The notes under the pieces are model-generated. The model made no database searches. It was not told the origin of the DNA and was given only the letters and a program-made list of their open reading frames with translations. A program made the translations under genes and the position numbers. A stretch of DNA of 7,422 nucleotides from Holdemanella porci (GTDB taxonomy: Bacteria > Bacillota_I > Bacilli_A > Erysipelotrichales > Erysipelotrichaceae), in contig NZ_JAHQVB010000082.1 of NCBI RefSeq assembly GCF_019052655.1, positions 1 through 7,422 of the forward strand, written 5' to 3'. Below are positions 1 to 6,307 of the stretch, piece by piece (within the stretch, counting starts at the first letter, position 1; the number at the start of each line of letters is the position of its first letter).

Positions 1-657
1 TATAGCACTGCCTGTAATAATTTGTCACTTACCACCCATTTGCAAAAGAGGAGCTATTTAAAAAGAGGAGACTTTTTAAATCTGGAAAATTATACAGATC
101 CAGAATATATGGATTGTGATTTGATTAAAGTAAATGGAGAATATTCAATAAATACAGTTTCTTTTGGATTTGACGTGGAGGTTGCACGTCAGGTAAATGC
201 ACTAAAAAAGAATATAAAGACAGAAGGAATCATACCCTATGTTTTATCAACATTGATTAGTTTAAGAAAACCAATAGGTCAAGACTATCAAATTCAGATT
301 GATACTAAAAAATTACCAAAAGGGAAATATGGATTCCTTGTGTTTGCGAATGGAAAATACTATGGTGGAGGATTTAAGCCGTGTCCAGATGCCAATGTTG
401 ATGATGGCTGGATGGATGTTTGTTTGATTTCAGATGTAAAGAGACATCAAATAGTTCGATTGGCAAAGAAATATCAAGAAGGAACGCATATACAGTATAA
501 AAATCTAGTTTCTATGTACCAAGCTAAAACGATACATTTAAATACAGAAAATGAAATGATTTATGCGAATATGGATGGAGAAGTAAAAGGATTTAAAAAT
601 CCAACAATAGAAATCGTAGAGAAAGCGATTCGACTTGCTCTTCCTAGAATATCGTGA
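1..657 (+). CDS. Diacylglycerol kinase-like lipid kinase (DagK/YegS family), C-terminal part, cut by left edge
   Basis: This is the C-terminal ~218 residues of a lipid kinase of the DagK/YegS/LCB5 superfamily, cytosolic or membrane-peripheral enzymes that phosphorylate diacylglycerol or related lipids with ATP. Full members are about 300 residues, so roughly 80-100 residues, including the GGDGT loop, should lie left of the window. The frame is open from base 1; the TTG at 22 is not a convincing start, because no ribosome binding site precedes it and homology-like sequence continues upstream. Visible family features are the beta-strand segment IKVNGEYSINTVSFGFD (about bases 127-174), GGGFKPCPDA followed by DDG (about 367-411), and the MDGE motif near the end (about 571-582). 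The loop near bases 7-21 reads TACNN where the family usually has GTxND, which may mean altered activity. It precedes the CNNM gene by 38 bases but is probably transcribed separately. The family call is solid; the substrate is unknown. Confidence 0.82.
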   Translation, partial: YSTACNNLSLTTHLQKRSYLKRGDFLNLENYTDPEYMDCDLIKVNGEYSINTVSFGFDVEVARQVNALKKNIKTEGIIPYVLSTLISLRKPIGQDYQIQIDTKKLPKGKYGFLVFANGKYYGGGFKPCPDANVDDGWMDVCLISDVKRHQIVRLAKKYQEGTHIQYKNLVSMYQAKTIHLNTENEMIYANMDGEVKGFKNPTIEIVEKAIRLALPRIS

Positions 658-660
658 GTA

Positions 661-669
661 TGATATAAT
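661..669 (+). promoter_or_regulatory. Candidate extended -10 promoter for the CNNM/CorC-like gene
   Basis: The bases TGATATAAT form an exact extended -10 element (TGnTATAAT) in the 38-base gap after the kinase gene. The -35 region 17 bases upstream (TTCCTA, 641-646) is poor, which is common for extended -10 promoters. Transcription would start near 676, leaving a short leader that contains the AGGGAG ribosome binding site at 682-687. Inferred from consensus match only. Confidence 0.4.
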
Positions 670-695
670 ATTCAAAAATATAGGGAGTGTGAAAA

Positions 696-1967
696 ATGGA
701 CTCGGATTTATGGATACAAATCCTTGAATTAGTTATTTTATTAGCTTTATCAGGCTTCTTTTCTTCAGCTGAAACAGCAATGGTTTCAGTTAGTAAGATT
801 CGCTTGAGAACTTTAGAAGATGAAGGAAATAAAAAAGCATCATTAGCTTTAAGAATATTAGAAAATCAATCAAAAATGCTAAGCGCTGTATTGATTGGTA
901 ATAACTTAGTTAATACTTCAGCAGCAAGTATTGCCTCATTGATTGCTTATTCGTTTGGTGGAGCAGCCGTTAGTATTGCTACTTTTATCATAACTTTTTT
1001 AATTTTGGTTTTTGGAGAAATTACCCCTAAAACATGGGCAACAGTGAATGCGGATCAACTCGCAATTACGTATGCTCCGATTATTTCACTTTTGATGAAA
1101 GTTTTAACACCGATTATTTGGTTTGTGAATTTATTTAGTTCAGGTATTTTAAAATTAATGGGCATACAAAATCCAAATCAAAATATATCTATGACCGAAA
1201 GTGAGTTGCGTACAATTGTAGACGTTTCTCACGAAGAAGGTGTCATCGAAGAAGATGAAAAAGATATGATCAATAAAGTGTTTGATTTAGGGGATGCCAA
1301 AGCTAAAGATGTTATGATACCTCGTGTACATGTTGTGATGGCAGAAGTGGATAGTACATATAAAGATTTATTGGAAATATTTAGAGAAGAAAAGTTTACG
1401 CGTATTCCTATCTATCAAGATAAAATTGATAATATTATAGGTATCGTTAATATGAAAGACTTGTTGATGTATGATGATTTTTCACATTTTGATATGCAAA
1501 AGATTCTTCGTAAACCAAAGTTCACATATGAAAATAAAAAAGTATCAGAATTATTGATTGAAATGAAACAATCCACATTTAATCTTGCGATAGTCATGGA
1601 TGAATATGGAGAATTTTCAGGTATCGTTACGCTAGAAGATATCATTGAAGAAATCGTCGGCGATGTTCAGGATGAATACGATGCACACGAAGAAGAAAAT
1701 ATTGTAAAATTAAATAATCAGACATATGATGTCAAAGGATATTTAAGTTTACATGATTTAAACGATTATTTAGATTTAGATTTAGATAGTGAAGACTTTG
1801 ATTCAGTTGGAGGTTTAGTAATCGATGCACTTGGTCGTTTACCACAGACAAATGATGAAACGACTTTACCAAATGGAATTCGCATTAAAGTCTTGAAAGT
1901 AGAAAAAAATCGTATAGAATCTGTACGATTGATCTTACCTGATTCATTAACAAAAAAGGATGTTTAA
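696..1967 (+). CDS. CNNM/HlyC-CorC family membrane protein with CBS pair, putative Mg2+/divalent cation efflux
   Basis: A 423-residue inner membrane protein of the CNNM (DUF21) - CBS - CorC_HlyC architecture. Relatives such as B. subtilis MpfA and Listeria PmpA export Mg2+; older databases call them hemolysins. The DUF21 transmembrane domain spans about residues 1-185, with hydrophobic segments near 7-30, 62-83, 90-109 and 126-152. Its conserved motifs are SGFFSSAETA (19-28), NNLVNT (69-74) and FGEITPKTWA (106-115). An acidic linker (EEGVIEEDEKD, 180-190) leads to CBS1 (about 205-260, starting VMIPR) and CBS2 (about 268-325, with MDEYGEFSGIVTLEDIIEEI), which in relatives bind ATP/Mg2+. The CorC_HlyC domain covers about 338-416. 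Length is normal and nothing is missing. The ATG follows AGGGAG with an 8-base spacer. It stands alone, and its stop codon lies inside the terminator hairpin. The family is certain; the transported ion is inferred. Confidence 0.94.
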   Translation: MDSDLWIQILELVILLALSGFFSSAETAMVSVSKIRLRTLEDEGNKKASLALRILENQSKMLSAVLIGNNLVNTSAASIASLIAYSFGGAAVSIATFIITFLILVFGEITPKTWATVNADQLAITYAPIISLLMKVLTPIIWFVNLFSSGILKLMGIQNPNQNISMTESELRTIVDVSHEEGVIEEDEKDMINKVFDLGDAKAKDVMIPRVHVVMAEVDSTYKDLLEIFREEKFTRIPIYQDKIDNIIGIVNMKDLLMYDDFSHFDMQKILRKPKFTYENKKVSELLIEMKQSTFNLAIVMDEYGEFSGIVTLEDIIEEIVGDVQDEYDAHEEENIVKLNNQTYDVKGYLSLHDLNDYLDLDLDSEDFDSVGGLVIDALGRLPQTNDETTLPNGIRIKVLKVEKNRIESVRLILPDSLTKKDV

Positions 1968-1996
1968 CTACATTTCGTAGTAAACATCCTTTTTTT
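1952..1996. terminator. Bidirectional rho-independent terminator between convergent genes
   Basis: The left arm AAAAAAGGATGTTTA (1952-1966), a bulged A (1967) and CTAC (1968-1971) pair with GTAG (1977-1980) and TAAACATCCTTTTTT (1981-1995) across a five-base loop. Read rightward it ends in a T run (1990-1996) and stops the CNNM gene; read leftward the A run gives the U tract for the gntR gene. Both genes' stop codons (1965-1967 and 1995-1997) lie within or overlap the hairpin. Confidence 0.9.
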
Positions 1997-2708
1997 AACG
2001 TCGAACAGAGAAAATATTGAATGCGAATAAATCGTATCTATGTCTAGAAATAGAATATTCAAAAGGTATACCATTATCTAAGTAGGCAATTTGATCAATT
2101 TCAAGAACAGGTTCAATATCTTTCAGTCTTAAGTATGTATGATCCAACTCATTAGATACATCTGCCTTTGTGGTTTTGTTGGCACTAGCTATTTTTAAAT
2201 TCAATGTATTTTCAATATAGTCATAAACAGAATGAGATAAAACTTCTAAAGTAATGCCCGGAATCAAACTTGTTGGCATATAGGTTCTTTCAAGAACATA
2301 AGGCTTATTATTGACAAGTCTAAGTCGGAAAATATTATAAATTGGATCATCCACATTGATATTTAAATTATTTGCGATTTCTTCGTTCGCAAATTCTAAT
2401 TTAAATTCTAAGATTTTAGAAGTGACATTTCCTTGGCTTGATTTAGTGAAACCTTGTAGTTCTCTTTCAGGAACAATGATTTGCCCTTTTGAGTTGTTGC
2501 TAGACATAACAAAGCTGCCTTGTCCTCTTTTACGATATAACAATCCTTCCTGCACTAGTAAATCTAGTGCTTTTTTCATTGTCATTCTTGAACAATTGTA
2601 TTCTTTACATAATGAAATTTCATCAGGGATCTTTGAATTAGCAGGATATTCCTTATTTAAAATCTTGTCTTTGATTGAATCATAAATGGTTTTGTATTTA
2701 ACATCCAT
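1995..2708 (-). CDS. GntR-family transcriptional regulator, HutC subfamily (wHTH + UTRA), likely repressor of the adjacent sugar operon
   Basis: A 237-residue DNA-binding regulator, the usual length for HutC-type GntR proteins. Residues 1-69 form the winged helix: IYDSIKDKI at the start, the recognition helix CSRMTMKKALDLLVQEGLL (39-57) and the wing YRKRGQGSFV (58-67). Residues about 85-235 form a UTRA effector domain, ending in the typical EYSISRHRYDLFAF segment (217-230); UTRA domains bind small ligands, often phosphosugars. The start is fixed by a full AAGGAGG (2720-2726 on the minus strand) 11 bases before ATG. The gene is divergent from the GH1-PTS-ROK operon, the classic position of its local regulator. 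It resembles regulators such as GmuR, TreR and NagR. Half-sites matching HutC-type operators (GT-n-TA-n-AC) occur in both promoters, so repression of the operon and autorepression are likely. The inducer is unknown. Confidence 0.93.
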   Translation of the reverse strand: MDVKYKTIYDSIKDKILNKEYPANSKIPDEISLCKEYNCSRMTMKKALDLLVQEGLLYRKRGQGSFVMSSNNSKGQIIVPERELQGFTKSSQGNVTSKILEFKLEFANEEIANNLNINVDDPIYNIFRLRLVNNKPYVLERTYMPTSLIPGITLEVLSHSVYDYIENTLNLKIASANKTTKADVSNELDHTYLRLKDIEPVLEIDQIAYLDNGIPFEYSISRHRYDLFAFNIFSVRR

Positions 2709-2729
2709 AAAAAAAATAACCTCCTTAAT

Positions 2730-2754
2730 ATAGACAAATATAACATATGTCTAT
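2730..2754. promoter_or_regulatory. Candidate GntR operator O1 (gntR side)
   Basis: ATAGACA (2730-2736) and TGTCTAT (2748-2754) form a 7-base inverted repeat with an 11-base gap. The hexamers are the same half-sites found in the perfect palindrome at 2882-2891, but here they point outward. The site covers the first transcribed bases of the presumed gntR mRNA, so binding would give autoregulation. Inferred from repeat and position. Confidence 0.4.
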
Positions 2755-2763
2755 GATGTATTT

Positions 2764-2793
2764 ATTATACATAAGTATGATATATAAAGTAAA
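2764..2793 (-). promoter_or_regulatory. Candidate promoter of the gntR gene
   Basis: Read on the minus strand, TTTACT (2788-2793) and a perfect TATAAT (2764-2769) are separated by 18 bases. The start site would be near 2757, giving a leader of about 48 bases with the AAGGAGG site. The candidate operator at 2730-2754 lies just downstream of this start, placed to block transcription. Confidence 0.5.
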
Positions 2794-2826
2794 TACTAAG
2801 AATTAATTATTTTAATAGTTTTCTAA

Positions 2827-2838
2827 TGACTATAGACA
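2827..2838. promoter_or_regulatory. Candidate auxiliary GntR operator O2
   Basis: TGACTATAGACA is a 12-base dyad with one mismatched pair and contains the octamer TATAGACA (2831-2838), which also occurs at 2729-2736. Its centre lies 54 bases upstream of the centre of the strong palindrome O3. It could be a second binding site for looping or cooperative repression, but it is weak on its own. Confidence 0.3.
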
Positions 2839-2882
2839 TTTTATTTATAAAAATAAAAAAATATATATTTTATAATTTAAAT
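2839..2882 (+). promoter_or_regulatory. 44-base pure A/T tract upstream of the operon promoter (UP-element-like)
   Basis: No G or C occurs in these 44 bases. The tract contains an 8-base dyad TTTTATTT/AAATAAAA (2839-2858) and several A runs. It ends just before the -35 box at 2886, where UP elements bind the RNA polymerase alpha subunits and curved DNA can help regulators. Background AT content is already high, so a function is inferred only from purity and position. Confidence 0.35.
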
Positions 2883-2898
2883 GTCTAGACAAATAAAT
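2875..2898. promoter_or_regulatory. Main candidate GntR operator O3, overlapping the -35 box
   Basis: The core TGTCTAGACA (2882-2891) is a perfect 10-base palindrome. Symmetry resumes beyond two mismatched pairs on each side (ATTTA at 2875-2879 against TAAAT at 2894-2898). The core fits the GT-n-TA-n-AC pattern known for HutC-type regulators and shares GTCTAGAC with sites described for NagR/DasR-like proteins. Its right half TAGACA is the -35 hexamer of the operon promoter, so bound repressor would exclude RNA polymerase. Confidence 0.65.
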
Positions 2899-2914
2899 AA
2901 AATGAATATATAAT
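2886..2914 (+). promoter_or_regulatory. Promoter of the GH1-PTS-ROK operon
   Basis: TAGACA (2886-2891, five of six matches to TTGACA) and TATAAT (2909-2914) are separated by an optimal 17 bases. Transcription would start near 2921, with AAGGAG (2925-2930) ten bases before the first ATG. I see no CG-centred CcpA cre-like site in the 2709-2940 region. Confidence 0.7.
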
Positions 2915-2940
2915 GCAATCAGAAAAGGAGAGGATACAAC

Positions 2941-4353
2941 ATGGAGTTTATTTCATTCCCTAAAGATTTTTGGTGGGGAGCAGCAACAAGCGGGCCTCAA
3001 AGTGAGGGTGCCTTTGATAAAAAACATGAGAATGTAATGGATCATTGGTTTCACACAAAACCTGAAGATTTCTTTCAAGGTGTAGGACCAGATGTTGCAA
3101 GTGATTTCTATCACCACTACAAAGAAGATTTTAAACTAATGAAACAATGTGGCTTTAATTCATTTCGAACATCTATTCAATGGAGCCGTCTAATTTTAGA
3201 TTTTGAAACATTCGAAGTGGATGAAAAAGCTGTGGAGTTTTATCGCAACGTAATTCAAGAAGCTAAAAACAATGGCATTGAATTAGTTATGAATCTACAT
3301 CATTTTGATATGCCAGTTGAATTACTTGAAAAGTATGGTGGTTGGGAAAGTAAGAAAGTTGTAGATTTATTTGTTGGATTTGCGAAAAGATGCTTTGAAC
3401 TATTTGGTAAAGACATTCGTTATTGGACTACATTTAATGAGCCTATGGTTATTCCAGAAGCTGGATATCTTTACGGATTCCATTACCCAAACTACAAAGG
3501 TAAGGGTAAAGAAGCTATGCAAGTGATATATAATATCAATCTTGCGAGTGCAAAAGTTATTGAATTGTATCATTCAATGAATTTGGAAGGGAAAATTGGA
3601 ATTATTCTTAATTTGACACCTGCATATCCAAGAAGTCAAAGTAAAGAAGATTTAGCTGCATCTGAATTTACAGACGATTTATTTAATCGATCATTCTTAG
3701 ATCCAGCTGTATATGGAAAGCTTCCAGAAAGACTAATAAAAGTGCTTGAAAAAGATGGCGTACTTTGGGAATATACAGATGAAGAATTAGAAGTTATTTC
3801 AAAGAATACAGTGGATTTCTTGGGTGTGAATTACTATCATCCAAAACGTGTTAAAGCACAGGATCATCCAGAAAATTTCAAGACACCATGGCAACCTGAC
3901 CAATATTTTGAAGAATGGTTCTGGCCAGAATGTCGAATGAATCCATATCGTGGATGGGAAATTTATCCAAAGGCAATTTATGATATTGCGAAAAACGTTC
4001 AAGATAACTATGGAAATATCCCATGGTTTATTAGTGAAAACGGTATGGGCGTCGAAGGAGAAGAAAAGTATTGGGATGAAGATGGCAATGTTCAAGATGA
4101 TTATCGAATTGATTTTTATGAAGAACATTTAGCGTGGTTAAACAAAGCAATGAAGGAAGGAAGCAATTGTTTTGGATTTCATGCATGGACAGCATTTGAT
4201 TGCTGGTCATGGAATAATGCTTACAAGAATCGTTATGGTTTTATCAAGGTTGATTTAGAAACACAAGAACGTACAATTAAAAAATCAGGACATTGGTATA
4301 ACGAATTAAGCAAACAAAATGGTTTTTATTATGATTTAAAAGAGGGAGAATAA
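2941..4353 (+). CDS. GH1 family 6-phospho-beta-glycosidase
   Basis: A 470-residue cytosolic glycoside hydrolase family 1 enzyme, normal length, no signal peptide. It would cleave PTS-delivered phosphorylated beta-disaccharides to a hexose-6-phosphate and a free hexose. Family landmarks are FWWGAATSGPQSEGA (10-24), HFDMP (121-125), the acid/base glutamate E167 in TFNEP, NYY (297-299) and the nucleophile E366 in ISENG. Near the end, S423 replaces the glutamate seen in non-phospho beta-glucosidases (WSWNNAY against the usual FEWAxGY), and Y432 is present, which points to a phosphorylated substrate. The usual lysine two residues before that tyrosine is N430, with K429 beside it. W424 recalls 6-phospho-beta-galactosidase LacG. 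It is first in the operon, and its 3' end carries the ribosome binding site of the IIC gene three bases on. Family and phospho-type are confident; gluco-, galacto- or manno-specificity is open. Confidence 0.94.
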   Translation: MEFISFPKDFWWGAATSGPQSEGAFDKKHENVMDHWFHTKPEDFFQGVGPDVASDFYHHYKEDFKLMKQCGFNSFRTSIQWSRLILDFETFEVDEKAVEFYRNVIQEAKNNGIELVMNLHHFDMPVELLEKYGGWESKKVVDLFVGFAKRCFELFGKDIRYWTTFNEPMVIPEAGYLYGFHYPNYKGKGKEAMQVIYNINLASAKVIELYHSMNLEGKIGIILNLTPAYPRSQSKEDLAASEFTDDLFNRSFLDPAVYGKLPERLIKVLEKDGVLWEYTDEELEVISKNTVDFLGVNYYHPKRVKAQDHPENFKTPWQPDQYFEEWFWPECRMNPYRGWEIYPKAIYDIAKNVQDNYGNIPWFISENGMGVEGEEKYWDEDGNVQDDYRIDFYEEHLAWLNKAMKEGSNCFGFHAWTAFDCWSWNNAYKNRYGFIKVDLETQERTIKKSGHWYNELSKQNGFYYDLKEGE

Positions 4354-4356
4354 AAA

Positions 4357-5676
4357 ATGTCATTAGAAAATAATAAATTTGTAGATAAGTTTACAATGGT
4401 GGCAGTAAAACTAGGAAATCAAATTCATTTACGTTCATTACGTGATGCATTTGCGACAGTAATGCCATTGTATATTTTGGCTGGTTTAGCCGTTTTATTA
4501 AACAACACAGTATTTACTTGGATCTTCAGTGGAGATACATTAGCAAATGTTCAATATTGGGGAACAACAATCACAAACGCAACATTAAATATTTCAGGAT
4601 TATTGATTGCAGCAATCATTGGCTATTGCTTAGCACGTAACCGCGATTTCGAAAATCCATTAGCAGCATCTATGATTTCAATGGCTTGCTTAATTGCGAT
4701 GATGCCAAATACAGTTAGTGTCACTCCAAATGCTGCAAAAGCAGCTGTTGAAGTATCTGGCGTATTACCTTTCGCAAATTTAGGAACAGGTTCTATGTTT
4801 GCCGGAGTCATCGTAGCATTACTTGCTACAGAAGCATTTATCAAAGTATCAAACATTAAAAAACTTCAAGTGAATTTAGGTGATAACGTACCTCCTGCAG
4901 TAGGAAAATCATTCAACGTATTAATTCCAGTAATTATTGTTGTTTCATTATTCGGTTTAGTTTCTGCTGCTCTATTCAATTTAACAGGAAATAACATTAT
5001 CAATTTAATTACAACATTTATCCAAGAACCATTACGTCATATTGGAACAGGATTATGGGGATGTATCATTCTTTACTCTTTAGGAAATATGTTGTGGTTA
5101 TTTGGTATTCACCAATCTGTTATTTACAGTTCAATCTTAGAACCACTATTAATTATCAATATTACAGAAAATATTGCAGCATATAGTGCAGGACAAGCTA
5201 TTCCAAATATTATCAACGTTTCTCAAGTTACAACGTATGGTTTAATGGGTGGATCTGGATCAACAATTTGTCTATTGATTGCGACTTTCTTAGTTGGTAA
5301 AAACGCAATGACAAAAAATGTTGCCAAAATGTCAGCAGCTCCAGGAATCTTCAACATCAATGAACCAGTTATCTTTGGATATCCAATCGTTTATAACATC
5401 ACTATGGCTATTCCATTTGTCTTGGTTCCAGCTTTAGGTATCTTGATTTCTTATATCGCAACAGCAACAGGATTTATGAGTCCATGTGTTTCATTAGTTC
5501 CTTGGACAACACCACCTTTATTGAGTTCTTTCTTAGCAACAGCTGGAGACTTAAAAGCCGTATTAGTTCAAGCAATCGTATTAGTATTAGGCGTATTGAT
5601 TTATATTCTATTTGTAAAAATTAACGACAGAGTATTAGAAAAACAAGCCGCAATGGAGAATGAAGGAGAAGAATAA
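4357..5676 (+). CDS. PTS lactose/cellobiose-family permease subunit IIC
   Basis: A 439-residue membrane permease of the lactose/cellobiose PTS family (CelB/ChbC/GmuC type). It carries the sugar across the membrane and presents it for phosphorylation by the separate IIB subunit. About ten hydrophobic segments are visible, for example near residues 33-52, 76-117, 142-160, 186-209, 233-256, 295-314, 340-370 and 397-420. Family landmarks are the N-terminal LRDAFATVMPLYI (28-40), LFGIHQ with H252 (248-253) and FNINEPVIFG with E336 (332-341). The conserved His and Glu of these motifs lie at the sugar site in the known ChbC structure. The IIB domain is not fused, unlike LacE. The ATG follows AGGGAG (4343-4348) located inside the GH1 gene, suggesting coupled translation. 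The sugar cannot be deduced from the permease alone. Confidence 0.95.
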   Translation: MSLENNKFVDKFTMVAVKLGNQIHLRSLRDAFATVMPLYILAGLAVLLNNTVFTWIFSGDTLANVQYWGTTITNATLNISGLLIAAIIGYCLARNRDFENPLAASMISMACLIAMMPNTVSVTPNAAKAAVEVSGVLPFANLGTGSMFAGVIVALLATEAFIKVSNIKKLQVNLGDNVPPAVGKSFNVLIPVIIVVSLFGLVSAALFNLTGNNIINLITTFIQEPLRHIGTGLWGCIILYSLGNMLWLFGIHQSVIYSSILEPLLIINITENIAAYSAGQAIPNIINVSQVTTYGLMGGSGSTICLLIATFLVGKNAMTKNVAKMSAAPGIFNINEPVIFGYPIVYNITMAIPFVLVPALGILISYIATATGFMSPCVSLVPWTTPPLLSSFLATAGDLKAVLVQAIVLVLGVLIYILFVKINDRVLEKQAAMENEGEE

Positions 5677-5678
5677 TC

Positions 5679-5978
5679 ATGAAGACAATCTTATTAGTAT
5701 GTAATGCTGGTATGTCAACAAGTATGTTAGTAAAGAAAATGCAGGATGCAGCTAAAACTATGGGGGTTGAAGTTGAAATCAGTGCAAAATCTTTGACAGA
5801 AGCAAAGAAAAACTTAGGGACTCCAGACATGATTTTATTAGGACCACAAATTCGCTATGAATTAAAGAACGTTCAGGCAATGGCTCCAAACTTACCTGTA
5901 GAAGCTATTAATATGCAAGATTATGGAATGATGAATGGTAAAAAAGTGTTAGAACATGCTTTGAAGGTATTAGGATAA
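5679..5978 (+). CDS. PTS lactose/cellobiose-family subunit IIB
   Basis: A 99-residue soluble phosphocarrier, the full length of stand-alone cellobiose-type IIB proteins (ChbB/CelA). It takes phosphate from IIA on a cysteine and gives it to the sugar held by IIC. The active cysteine is C8 in LLVCNAGMSTSML (5-17), the phosphate-cradle loop of the family. LLGPQIRYEL and the late DYGMMNG segment are also typical. Two bases separate it from the IIC stop, and its ribosome binding site (AAGGAGAAG, about 5663-5671) lies within the IIC gene. Its stop codon overlaps the IIA start by one base. Confidence 0.95.
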   Translation: MKTILLVCNAGMSTSMLVKKMQDAAKTMGVEVEISAKSLTEAKKNLGTPDMILLGPQIRYELKNVQAMAPNLPVEAINMQDYGMMNGKKVLEHALKVLG

Positions 5979-6292
5979 TGAACGAAGAATTTGAAATGAT
6001 TTGTTTCCAGATTATCTCTAATAGTGGAGCTGCCAAATCAAATTATGTAGAAGCGATTCAAAAGGCTAAAGAAAAAGATTATGCAGCTGCTAAAGAATTA
6101 ATGGAAGGTGCCGAAGAATTTTTCGTAGGTGCACATAAAGTACATGCGGATTTGATTCAAAAAGAAGCACAAGGACAAAAGACAGAATTCTCTTTATTGT
6201 TCATGCATGCAGAAGATCAAATGGCAAGTTGTGAAATGGCTAAGCTTTTTGCCGAAGAACTTATTTCTTTGTATCAAAAAATAGATGCTTAA
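5978..6292 (+). CDS. PTS lactose/cellobiose-family subunit IIA
   Basis: A 104-residue helical phosphocarrier of the lactose/cellobiose IIA family (usual length about 100-115), which forms a trimer in known relatives. It receives phosphate from HPr and passes it to IIB. The phosphorylated histidine is H77 in LLFMHAEDQMAS (73-84), with D80 as the expected metal ligand. Most relatives read HAQDHLM here, so the second histidine is Gln (Q81). The earlier AHKVHADLIQKEA segment (52-64) is also typical. The ATG overlaps the IIB stop codon (TAATG), so translation is probably coupled; only a weak AGGA precedes it. EI and HPr are not in the window and would be encoded elsewhere. Confidence 0.94.
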   Translation: MNEEFEMICFQIISNSGAAKSNYVEAIQKAKEKDYAAAKELMEGAEEFFVGAHKVHADLIQKEAQGQKTEFSLLFMHAEDQMASCEMAKLFAEELISLYQKIDA

Positions 6293-6307
6293 TAAAGAGA
6301 AGTAATT

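Noticed and set aside
22..24. TTG as the true start of the lipid kinase gene
   Set aside because: No ribosome binding site precedes it, the frame is open to the window edge and the protein lacks the N-terminal third of the family, so the start must lie upstream.
1415..1645. Minus-strand open frame of 76 codons inside the CNNM gene
   Set aside because: It lies antisense within a well-supported CBS domain coding region, has no clear ribosome binding site and its product looks like no family.
2356..2685. Plus-strand open frame of 109 codons over the gntR gene
   Set aside because: It is antisense to the conserved winged-helix and UTRA coding sequence and lacks protein-like features; a shadow of the real gene.
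2839..2858. AT-only dyad TTTTATTT/AAATAAAA as a terminator or operator
   Set aside because: A pure A/T stem with no G-C pairs is too weak for a terminator, lies upstream of the promoter and is expected by chance in this 44-base A/T tract.
4033..4046. cre-like sequence TGAAAACGGTATGG in the GH1 gene
   Set aside because: The last positions do not match the consensus, it lies over 1 kb into the operon, and it is explained by the conserved codons for the ISENG motif.
3799..4132. Open frames on both strands inside the GH1 gene
   Set aside because: They overlap the catalytic ISENG region of a clearly intact GH1 gene and show no family features or start signals.
4623..4856. Minus-strand open frame of 77 codons inside the IIC gene
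   Set aside because: It is antisense to transmembrane coding sequence; low stop-codon density comes from the codon use of the real gene.
5621..5830. Minus-strand open frame across the IIC/IIB junction
   Set aside because: Antisense to two well-supported genes, with no ribosome binding site or recognisable product.
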